This document shows positions 36,537 through 43,699 of a stretch of 64,000 nt of DNA, one piece after another. The stretch is from an uncultured Alistipes sp. (GTDB taxonomy: Bacteria > Bacteroidota > Bacteroidia > Bacteroidales > Rikenellaceae): assembly GCA_949283205.1 (NCBI GenBank), contig CASDSD010000020.1:92198-156197 (forward strand), in the 5' to 3' direction. The first letter of the stretch is position 1, and every line of letters begins with the position of its first letter. Position numbers and translations under genes: made by a program. Below the pieces are notes generated by a model, which did not search any database, was not told the DNA's origin, and saw only the letters and a list, made by a program, of their open reading frames with translations.

Positions 36537-36555
36537 CGCTGCGGACGGGAACGCC

Positions 36556-37692
36556 CTAATACGGGCGGAAACGCCCGTCGCAGCTCTCCGTCACCGCCAC
36601 ACACTCCATCTCCACCAGCCACTCCGGACGGCACACCGGCGCCAGCGTAATCACCGCGGGGATATCCGGCCAGCGCGCGGCAAACATGTCGCGCACGGTC
36701 ACGTAGTCGGCCGTATCGCGCAGGTAGACGATAATCGACATAACGTCCCGCATCGACGCGCCGCCCTCCTGCAGCAACGCCCCGACATTCTCCCACATGC
36801 GTTCCGTCTGGCGTCTTACGTCCCCGGCATGCACCACACGCCCGCGATTGTCGATGCTCGCCGTACCCGATATGAGGCAATGGCGGCGGTCACCGTAATC
36901 CACGCGCACGCCACGCTCGAACGTGACGCCGTACTCATACGTCGGATTGAGATAATCCTTGGCATAGAGATATTGCTGCTGCCCCGTCTCGAGCCCCTCG
37001 ACCGCATAGGCGTCCATACGCACGAAACTGCCACAGTTGTCGGGCTTGCCCTCGATGCCCGTGCTGGCTATGTAATGGGTCTTCTCCGTGAGGCCGCAGC
37101 GGATGAAGTTCTCGCGGCGCGCATCCACCACCCCCTTGTAGTTCACGTCCACGTCACGCACGAAGAACCACGTGCGCACGCAGTTGTCGGCCAGCGTCAT
37201 GCCGTGTCTCTCCAGCGACGCCTCATAGGTCTCCAGCAGGGATGCCGTCTGCGCCGCGCTGTCCGGTCCCGCAGCCTCCCGCATAAGCGCATAGCGGTGC
37301 GTATAGCCGTTATGGGCGAACGCCCCCTCGTCCGTACGCTCCGCGCCCTCGCAGAATATGGCCCACAGGGCCACCTTGCTGCCATCCAGGGGCGGCTGCT
37401 GTATCATCGAGAGCGGCACTCCCGCGAAAATTTCGGCCGCCGGCCGCTGCTGCGCCGCGGCATCGCTCAGGAACAGGCGGCACATCACGCACTCCGCGCC
37501 GCAGAGCCCCGCCCGCAATTCGTCGAAAGCCTGCCGCAACGACGCCGCCTGCGCGGCAAATGGCTCTCCCGCCCCGTCGGCGTGAAGCATGGCGTGGCAC
37601 TCCCCTACGCCGCCGTCGACCGAAAAGGCGGCTCGCTGCACTGTGACACGGCACGCACCGCTGCCGTACACAATCGTATCATAACGGATCAT
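36556..37692 (-). CDS. Two-domain RidA/YjgF-like protein
   Basis: 378 residues, about three times the length of a single RidA. The C-terminal part has the YjgF pattern: CLISGTASIDNRGRVVHAGD, RRQTERMWENVGALLQEGGA and RDVMSIIVYLRD. The middle (LLETYEASLERHGMTLADNCVRTWFFVRD) looks like a second, diverged copy, and the N-terminal 90 residues may be a third. Such long forms are annotated as translation initiation inhibitor or are compared with chorismatases of the FkbO/Hyg5 type. Its position just downstream of uraA suggests a role in clearing reactive intermediates of nucleobase metabolism, which is inference. Confidence 0.75.
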   Translation of the reverse strand: MIRYDTIVYGSGACRVTVQRAAFSVDGGVGECHAMLHADGAGEPFAAQAASLRQAFDELRAGLCGAECVMCRLFLSDAAAQQRPAAEIFAGVPLSMIQQPPLDGSKVALWAIFCEGAERTDEGAFAHNGYTHRYALMREAAGPDSAAQTASLLETYEASLERHGMTLADNCVRTWFFVRDVDVNYKGVVDARRENFIRCGLTEKTHYIASTGIEGKPDNCGSFVRMDAYAVEGLETGQQQYLYAKDYLNPTYEYGVTFERGVRVDYGDRRHCLISGTASIDNRGRVVHAGDVRRQTERMWENVGALLQEGGASMRDVMSIIVYLRDTADYVTVRDMFAARWPDIPAVITLAPVCRPEWLVEMECVAVTESCDGRFRPY

Positions 37693-37761
37693 ATTTACGA
37701 AATCAGACTCTTTTTACAGGTTATATCTACATGTTACCGATGGTACCGCAACCCGTCGCCG

Positions 37762-39123
37762 CTACTCCTCCGTCACGCGGTTCACCTCGAAGTTGACAGA
37801 CGTGTCGCCCTTGGCATTGCGTCCGAAGACATAATCCTTGCCCGGCAGCAGCGCGTTCAGCACGATACCCACTATGGCCGCCACGGCAAGACCCGAAAGC
37901 GACGTGAAGCCCAACGACACGGCATCGTTGGCACCGTACTTGATACCTATCGCCAGCACGAGGATCATGGCCGCGATGATGACGTTGCGCGAGGCCGTAA
38001 AGTCGACCTTGTTGTCCACCACGTTGCGCACGCCCACGGCCGAGATCATGCCGTAGAGCACCAGCGACACGCCGCCGATGGTCGCCGTAGGCATCGAGCT
38101 GACGAGCGCCGCGAACTTGGGCGAGAGCGAGAAGAGTATCGCAAAGACGGCGGCAAGACGTATCACGCGCGGGTCGAACACCTTTGTCAGGTTCAGCACG
38201 CCCGTATTCTCGCCATATGTCGTATTTGCCGGAGCGCCGAAGAGCGACGCCAGCGATGTGGCCAGTCCGTCGCCGACGAGAGTGCGGTGCAGGCCCGGGT
38301 CGGCCAGGAAATTGCGCCCCACGGTAGAGGAGATGGCGCACATGTCGCCTATATGCTCCACCATCGTGGCCAGGGCGATGGGCATGATCGTTATTACGGA
38401 CGAGACGAGCAGCCCCCAGTCGGGATCGGCAAAGACGGCGAAGGCAGTATCCTTCATATGGAACGGCACGCCGAGCCACGCGGCCTCGCGCACGGCCGTG
38501 AAATCGACCTGTCCGAAGAGTGCCGCAACAGCGTACGAGCCGACAACGCCCAGCAGTATGGGGACGATGCGCACCATGCCGCGGCCCCATATGTTGGCCA
38601 CGATGATGATGGCGATGGCCAGCAGGGCGATCCACCAGTTGGCCATGCAGTTGGCGATGGCCGAACCCGAAAGGATAAGTCCTATGGATATGATTATCGG
38701 GCCCGTGACGATGGGCGGGAAGTAGCGCATCACGCGCCGCGCGCCGAATATTCCGAAGAGCCCCGCCAGCACGAAGTAGAGCAGTCCGGCGAAGAAGACC
38801 CCGACACAGGCATAGGGCAGAGCCTCCGCCGTCGAGAGTCCCTGCGCGGCGCCCATCTCGGTTACGGTGGCGTAACCGCCTATGAAGGCGAACGACGAAC
38901 CGAGGAATGCAGGCACCTTGAAACGCGTGATCACGTGGAAAATCAGAGTTCCCACGCCGGCGAACAGGAGTGTCGCCGAGACCGAGAGTCCCGTAATGGC
39001 GGGGACGAGTACCGTGGCGCCGAACATGGCGAACATGTGTTGCAGGCCGAGGGCCAGCATTTTGGGCTTTCCCAATAAACGGGCGTCATACACCGCACCG
39101 TCCTGAAGAGGAGTATTCGACAT
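37762..39123 (-). CDS. uraA: Uracil/xanthine permease, UraA-like (NCS2)
   Basis: 453 residues with about 14 membrane segments. GLQHMFAMFGATVLVPAITGL is the NCS2 start motif; GSSFAFIGGY and GAPANTTYGENTGVL (with the substrate-binding glutamate region) follow, and LASLFGAPANTTYGEN is typical of UraA. It would import uracil by proton symport. The last 40 residues are hydrophilic. The RidA-like gene follows 70 bases downstream in the same direction. Confidence 0.93.
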   Translation of the reverse strand: MSNTPLQDGAVYDARLLGKPKMLALGLQHMFAMFGATVLVPAITGLSVSATLLFAGVGTLIFHVITRFKVPAFLGSSFAFIGGYATVTEMGAAQGLSTAEALPYACVGVFFAGLLYFVLAGLFGIFGARRVMRYFPPIVTGPIIISIGLILSGSAIANCMANWWIALLAIAIIIVANIWGRGMVRIVPILLGVVGSYAVAALFGQVDFTAVREAAWLGVPFHMKDTAFAVFADPDWGLLVSSVITIMPIALATMVEHIGDMCAISSTVGRNFLADPGLHRTLVGDGLATSLASLFGAPANTTYGENTGVLNLTKVFDPRVIRLAAVFAILFSLSPKFAALVSSMPTATIGGVSLVLYGMISAVGVRNVVDNKVDFTASRNVIIAAMILVLAIGIKYGANDAVSLGFTSLSGLAVAAIVGIVLNALLPGKDYVFGRNAKGDTSVNFEVNRVTEE

Positions 39124-39182
39124 TTTATTTAAGAGATAATGGGTTAATTCATATTTTCACGCTATCCGTCCGTTTCGTGCGC

Positions 39183-41303
39183 CTACCACTGGCTTATGCC
39201 CAGCGCCTCGGTCTCGTCGACAAGCCGGTCGAAGGCTTCGGTCAGGGCCGGATCGAGCTGCGCCCTCGCGCGCCACTCGTCCGAACCGTATACACCCGCC
39301 TGCGTATAGTCGAAGGGCTCGAAACCGATCCTGCGCGCCACACGTCTGTTCTTCAGCCTAAAGTCGAAGTGTTCGGCATCCACGAAACCCGGGTCGGCAA
39401 CGATCGAGTGCACATCCTTGCCCGCGGCACGCCAGTCGGCCAGCGACACCCCCTGGAACGAGAGTTCCGTCGAACGGGTATCCCAATAGCAGTTGTTGTC
39501 GGAAGCCATGTTCGCGCCCTTCCAGTTAACCCCCGCCAGATCGCCGCTGTCGAAGTATACGATATTGTTCCTGAAGGTGAACGAGAGATGCTCCTCCTGA
39601 CGCGTAGCCTCCAGCTGCGCACGTATCTGACAGGCGAAGATGTTGTTGCAGATGAGGTTGCCTTCGCCGTAGTGCTGGTGGAAGCCCGCACTCTTGCACG
39701 AATATACCAGATTGTCGCGCAGAGTGATGCCCGTAGACCCCTCGTCGGTATAGAGCCCCCAGCCGCCGTAATAGCGCGAATAGATGTGGTGGACGACATT
39801 GTGGTTGACGGTAGTGCCTTCCGAGCGGCCCAGAGTATAGACACCGCCCATGTCCGACAGCTCGCCCCAGCCCAGATGGTGGATATGGTTGTAGTCTATA
39901 TGGTTGCGCTTGGCGGGGCTGTCGGCATAACCCCACACCCAACCCACCGAGACTCCGCTGTAGCGGAAATCGGCGATATCGTTGTGCGTGACGTTATTGT
40001 CCGATGCGTGGAAAATCACCACGCCCACGGCGCACGGGAAGACGTAACCGCCATGCTGTATGATCGAGTTGTCGACCGTGATGTTGTTCGTCACCATCTC
40101 CGGCGCAGGCATATCCTGCTCCCCTATCTTGACGCCGTTGGCCCCCAGATCGTGCAGGTGGCACTGCCGTACGGCCGAATGGCGGCACGCACGACGGAAC
40201 CATATGCCCCCCAACCCCGTATGCGCCACCTCACAGCGTTCGAAGACAACCCCCTCGGCGAAGTCGGCCATGACGGACGCCTCGATCGGCGCCGCAGCCT
40301 GTGCCGCCGGATTGCCCTCGGCCGGAGTCCAATACCCCGCCTCGCGGAACGACAGATCCCGGAATATCACATTGCCGGCACGCCGTCCGGAGGCCTCGTC
40401 GCCCCCGATCTCCAGGAACCTGTCGATGACGGGCACCGACACCTCCAGCGTCGCCGGATCCTCGCCCTCCATCGGGATATAGTAAAGCCACCCGCCGTCG
40501 CGGTCCAGATACCACTCGCCCGCGGCATCCAGCGCCGCCGAACAGTTCTCGACAACGAACTTGCTCTTCGTGTCTATGGGATTCCACTGCTTCATGCCCT
40601 CATCGGCGAAATAGGCCTCGCCCTGCGCCGCGTCGAGATACTGCAACCGCAAGCGCGTCACGTCCCACTTATGGTAAAAGTTGAATATGGCATCGTTCCA
40701 CTCGCCGCGGGGCATACGTCCCAGCCGTGCCGCCGTCTCCCTGTCGAGCGTCACCTTCAATACGGCCCAGTTCTTGCCCGTACGGTTCGTCGCCGACGAG
40801 TCGATCACGAATTCCTCGACGCGCTCCATCTCCAGGAAACCGCCCCTGTCGGGCAGCTGCGCACGGAAACGACGCTCACCGCCTACATACATCTGCTCGA
40901 AGCCGGCCCTGCGGCACTCGAACGGCACACGGGCACGCCATACATTGCCATCGTAATGCTCGAACCCGCCGAAAGCGACGCTGCCGAACATCACCGACGC
41001 ATCCATCCCCTCACCCCGGACAACCACGGGAGCCCCCGCGCGGCCGGAGTTCTCGGGCGTAATCCGTATCGGCTCGGTCAGGCGGTATTCACCGGCGCAA
41101 ACATTGATGAAAAGCGTATCGCTCACGCGCAGCGTCGCGCCGTAGTCCAATGCACGCTGCAACGAGGCAAAGGGCTTCGCCGCACTTCCGTCACCGCGTC
41201 CGTCATCCCCCGCGGGCGACACGTGAACGACCTCCGCTGCCGCCGCGACGAATGAACACAGCACAAGCGCGGCCGATAAAACGAGTCTGATACGAGATTT
41301 CAT
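39183..41303 (-). CDS. Secreted right-handed parallel beta-helix protein
   Basis: 706 residues from ATG 41303 (MKSRIRLVLSAALVL signal peptide); ATG 41309 is an alternative. After the signal it reads VVHVSPAGDDGRGDGSAAKPFASLQRAL, the start common to extracellular polysaccharide-active beta-helix enzymes. The second half has many short N/H/V-rich turns (NNITVDNSIIQHGG, NHIDYNHIHHLGWGELSDMG, NHNVVHHIYSRYYGGWGLYTDEG) characteristic of parallel beta helices. It could be a polysaccharide lyase or a hydrolase such as the GH141 type; the sequence alone does not decide. A promoter lies 190 bases upstream. Confidence 0.8.
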   Translation of the reverse strand: MKSRIRLVLSAALVLCSFVAAAAEVVHVSPAGDDGRGDGSAAKPFASLQRALDYGATLRVSDTLFINVCAGEYRLTEPIRITPENSGRAGAPVVVRGEGMDASVMFGSVAFGGFEHYDGNVWRARVPFECRRAGFEQMYVGGERRFRAQLPDRGGFLEMERVEEFVIDSSATNRTGKNWAVLKVTLDRETAARLGRMPRGEWNDAIFNFYHKWDVTRLRLQYLDAAQGEAYFADEGMKQWNPIDTKSKFVVENCSAALDAAGEWYLDRDGGWLYYIPMEGEDPATLEVSVPVIDRFLEIGGDEASGRRAGNVIFRDLSFREAGYWTPAEGNPAAQAAAPIEASVMADFAEGVVFERCEVAHTGLGGIWFRRACRHSAVRQCHLHDLGANGVKIGEQDMPAPEMVTNNITVDNSIIQHGGYVFPCAVGVVIFHASDNNVTHNDIADFRYSGVSVGWVWGYADSPAKRNHIDYNHIHHLGWGELSDMGGVYTLGRSEGTTVNHNVVHHIYSRYYGGWGLYTDEGSTGITLRDNLVYSCKSAGFHQHYGEGNLICNNIFACQIRAQLEATRQEEHLSFTFRNNIVYFDSGDLAGVNWKGANMASDNNCYWDTRSTELSFQGVSLADWRAAGKDVHSIVADPGFVDAEHFDFRLKNRRVARRIGFEPFDYTQAGVYGSDEWRARAQLDPALTEAFDRLVDETEALGISQW

Positions 41304-41490
41304 AGCCATACATATTTGATTCATATCGGACAGGCACACATGCACCCACGCCGATCCTCCGGTCGGACCGGAAGACCTGCCGGCACATGCCGCCACGCCT
41401 CAACGAAAAAACGATTTCAAAAACGCGCTCCCACAAGGCCTGCACCCCGGCACCGATACGCCGAAGACAACGCCGTCGCTCTACATCCCT

Positions 41491-41522
41491 ACAAATATAA
41501 CGTTTATAGTCCGATCGGGCAA
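41491..41522 (-). promoter_or_regulatory. Promoter of the beta-helix gene
   Basis: On the minus strand TTTG (41519-41522), 20 bases, then TATATTTG (41491-41498). The leader to the chosen start is about 180 bases, long for this window. Confidence 0.65.
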
Positions 41523-41540
41523 ACCTTTCGGACGGAAAAA

Positions 41541-41570
41541 CGAAAAAGGCGGATATTCCAACATATCCGC
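41541..41570 (-). terminator. Terminator of the threonine dehydrogenase gene
   Basis: GGCGGATAT and ATATCCGCC form a nine-pair stem, followed on the minus strand by TTTTTCGTTTTT. It lies 36 bases after the stop codon. Confidence 0.85.
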
Positions 41571-41605
41571 CCCACTCTCAACTATTACAATTATCTCTAT
41601 CGGCT

Positions 41606-42550
41606 CTAAAGATTCTTCGCCCTTATGGCTCGCAGCATGTCATCGGTCATAGACGAGAGATCCCACTGCGGTTTCCAGCCCCACTCCTCACGCGCACACG
41701 TGTCGTCGAGCTTGTTGGGCCAGCTCTCGGCAATGGCCTCCTTTACGGGATCGATCTCGTAAACCATCTCGAAATCGGGCAGGCGCTTGCGGATCTCGGC
41801 ATATATGATCTCGGGCGTGAAGCTCATCGACGCAATGTTGAAACTGTTACGGTGCTTGAGCTTCGACGGATCGGCCTCCATAAGCTCCACCGTCGCGCGC
41901 AGGGCATCCGGCATGTACATCATGTCCATATACACATTCTCCGATACGGGGCATACGAACCGCTCGCCCTTGACGGCGGCATAGTATATCTCCACGGCAT
42001 AGTCCGTCGTGCCGCCGCCGGGCAGCGTCACGTTAGATATGATGCCAGGGAAGCGCACCGAACGGGTATCCACGCCGAAACGAGTATGATAGTAGTTCGA
42101 CAGCAGCTCGCCCGTAACCTTGCATACGCCGTACATCGTATTGGGCTGCATGATGGTATCCTGCGGGGTGTTGTCGCGCGGGAAATCGCCTCCGAAGGCA
42201 CCGATAGAACTCGGCGTAAAGAGTGCACAGCCGTACTGACGCGCTATCTCCAGCGAGTTGGTCAGCGCCCCGATGTTGATCTTCCATGCCAGCGTGGGCT
42301 TCGCCTCGCCCTTTGCCGAAAGCAGCGCCGCAAGATTGAATATCGAATCGACACCGTACTTGCGCACGATCTCCGCGTAACGCTCCGCATCCAGAGCATC
42401 GAGAAGTTCAAACGGGCCGTCGGCAGCAAGAGCCTCCGAGGGGTGGAGATCAACCGCCACGACATTGCCATTACCGTATATACTGCGGAGATAGACTACC
42501 AGCTCCGAACCTATCTGCCCTCCCGCGCCTACGACAAGAATCTTTTTCAT
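41606..42550 (-). CDS. tdh: NAD-dependent L-threonine 3-dehydrogenase, SDR type
   Basis: 314 residues from ATG 42550, which gives MKKILVVGAGGQIGSELV, the Rossmann nucleotide-binding turn. TPSSIGAFGG and TMYGVCKVTGELL carry the catalytic Ser and Tyr-x3-Lys of extended short-chain dehydrogenases. RFPGIISNVTLPGGGTTDYA is characteristic of the epimerase-like threonine dehydrogenases known from Flavobacterium and archaea, unlike the zinc-dependent E. coli Tdh. It would oxidise threonine to 2-amino-3-ketobutyrate. A kbl gene is not adjacent. Other epimerases remain possible but less likely. Confidence 0.85.
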   Translation of the reverse strand: MKKILVVGAGGQIGSELVVYLRSIYGNGNVVAVDLHPSEALAADGPFELLDALDAERYAEIVRKYGVDSIFNLAALLSAKGEAKPTLAWKINIGALTNSLEIARQYGCALFTPSSIGAFGGDFPRDNTPQDTIMQPNTMYGVCKVTGELLSNYYHTRFGVDTRSVRFPGIISNVTLPGGGTTDYAVEIYYAAVKGERFVCPVSENVYMDMMYMPDALRATVELMEADPSKLKHRNSFNIASMSFTPEIIYAEIRKRLPDFEMVYEIDPVKEAIAESWPNKLDDTCAREEWGWKPQWDLSSMTDDMLRAIRAKNL

Positions 42551-42574
42551 TGTGCAAAATTTACGAATCGCGTA

Positions 42575-42582
42575 CAAAAATA
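42575..42582 (-). promoter_or_regulatory. -7 promoter element of the threonine dehydrogenase gene
   Basis: TATTTTTG on the minus strand matches TAnnTTTG, 25 bases before the start codon, inside an AT-rich stretch. Confidence 0.55.
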
Positions 42583-42716
42583 GTATTTTTTATTCAAATT
42601 TGTTATCATAAAGTCATTTTTCGCATTTTTTTGTCACATTTTATTCGGAACCGCGTTCCCGGACACACTTCTCGCCAGGCATTTCGGAACCGCAATTCAC
42701 GCCTCCGTGCATCACA

Positions 42717-42746
42717 TCGCGGGAACAGCAGTCGCGGGAACAGCAT
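42717..42746. repeat. 15-base tandem repeat, two copies
   Basis: TCGCGGGAACAGCAG is followed directly by TCGCGGGAACAGCAT. Only the last base differs. Confidence 0.85.
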
Positions 42747-43014
42747 AAATCCACTTGCTAGTCCATATACATATATATATTCCGAGGGATGCCCGACGTC
42801 CGGGCCCGAAGCGGCCGGCCACGGCCGCGGCCAGGCGACGTAACAGCATAAACCGACCTTATCGCGCCCCGCACGCCGCGGCGGATGGGGGATCACACCG
42901 TAAAAGAAGGCGGCATATGCGCTGGATATCGATATGAATCAACATATTACGAGTCGGCAGCAACTATATCCCCCAAAAAATCGGGGAGAAAATCATAAAA
43001 AAAATCACAAAAGT

Positions 43015-43045
43015 TTTGGAGAATAAAATTTTTGCCATATCTTTG
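43015..43045 (+). promoter_or_regulatory. Promoter of tRNA-Gly
   Basis: TTTG at 43015-43018, exactly 19 bases, then TATCTTTG at 43038-43045: a full match to the consensus. The transcript would carry a leader of about 120 bases before the tRNA. Confidence 0.85.
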
Positions 43046-43174
43046 CACACGCAATCCGATAGAAACAACGACTCGAGATTGCAAGGTTCACAAACAACCG
43101 ACAAAAGAAACGGACGGGAGCGATACCAGGACGGTTCGCAAGGTTCGAAGGAATCGGGAAGTTTGCAACATAAT

Positions 43175-43250
43175 GCGGAAATAGCTCAGTTGGTAGAGCG
43201 CAACCTTGCCAAGGTTGAGGTCGCGGGTCCGAGTCCCGTTTTCCGCTCCA
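43175..43250 (+). tRNA. tRNA-Gly (anticodon GCC), CCA encoded
   Basis: A 76-base cloverleaf. The acceptor stem GCGGAAA pairs with TTTCCGC, the D arm is GCTC/GAGC, the anticodon stem CAACC/GGTTG encloses TTGCCAA with anticodon GCC, and the T arm is GCGGG/CCCGT around TCCGAGT. The 3' end TCCA provides discriminator U and an encoded CCA. It has its own promoter and terminator, and no other tRNA follows. Confidence 0.97.
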
Positions 43251-43251
43251 G

Positions 43252-43283
43252 AAGGAGAATCAATCATGGTTCTCCTTTTTTGT
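43252..43283 (+). terminator. Terminator of tRNA-Gly
   Basis: AAGGAGAA pairs with TTCTCCTT around a ten-base loop and runs into TTTT, starting one base after the CCA end. Confidence 0.85.
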
Positions 43284-43361
43284 TTATCAGGTCAATACAA
43301 ATCCTATTACCGCCCAAGAAACGATACAGGAACCCGTTGCAAACGACCGGCAACGGTGAAA

Positions 43362-43397
43362 GCCACGAACGCCACGAAAACCACTAAAGCCACGGCG
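43362..43397. repeat. 9-base degenerate tandem repeat, four copies
   Basis: Units GCCACGAAC, GCCACGAAA, ACCACTAAA and GCCACGGCG follow each other without gaps. Confidence 0.7.
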
Positions 43398-43699
43398 CCA
43401 ACGGTAACAGCCGGTCCAGACAGCGATCATTGCCGTTGCGCGGACTTACAATACAGGTATTATTCCCCACCTCCGATACGGAAGGAATCGGCTCGGCAAT
43501 ATCCTAAATTGGATTCCACCGGGAAGCCCGCAGGGGCGAAGACAAGCCGTGTGTGCCTGAAGATCGGGTCGCATGTCTGTTGTACGGTGTCATGGCCAGA
43601 TCATCATCCGTCAGCATGGCGCTTACCTCATCGTCGGCGCTTGTCTCATCGGGGCCGCAATGCCCCGGCAGCATGATTTTCACTCCTTCGGACGCCATC

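Larger units (their letters stand above)
36200..36555. other. Gap with leader, promoter element and 20-base repeats
   Basis: From the DUF5020 start outward it holds a leader of about 75 bases with a GTGCCG/CGGCAT hairpin, the promoter element at 36280, an AT-rich stretch, and a degenerate 20-base repeat up to the RidA-like gene. No gene is seen. Confidence 0.6.
41304..41605. other. 302-base gap: leader and promoter of the beta-helix gene, terminator of the threonine dehydrogenase gene
   Basis: The stretch holds an untranslated leader of about 180 bases for the beta-helix gene, its promoter at 41491-41522 and the terminator at 41541-41570. No gene is seen. Confidence 0.6.
42551..43174. other. 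624-base gap between threonine dehydrogenase and tRNA-Gly
   Basis: It holds the dehydrogenase promoter element at 42575, AT-rich DNA to about 42640, a 15-base repeat at 42717, a GC-rich palindromic stretch near 42810-42840, and the tRNA promoter and leader from 43015. No protein gene is seen. Confidence 0.6.
43251..43699. other. 449-base gap downstream of tRNA-Gly
   Basis: It contains the tRNA terminator, a 9-base repeat at 43362-43397 and otherwise nothing recognised. A minus-strand frame across 43504-43812 overlaps the end of the DUF5054 gene and does not look like a real protein. No clear terminator for the DUF5054 gene was found. Confidence 0.5.

Noticed and set aside
42800-42845. Hairpin-rich stretch as a small RNA gene
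   Set aside because: GC-rich palindromic words (GGCCGGCC, GGCCGCGGCC) occur, but there is no promoter in place and no T-run after them.
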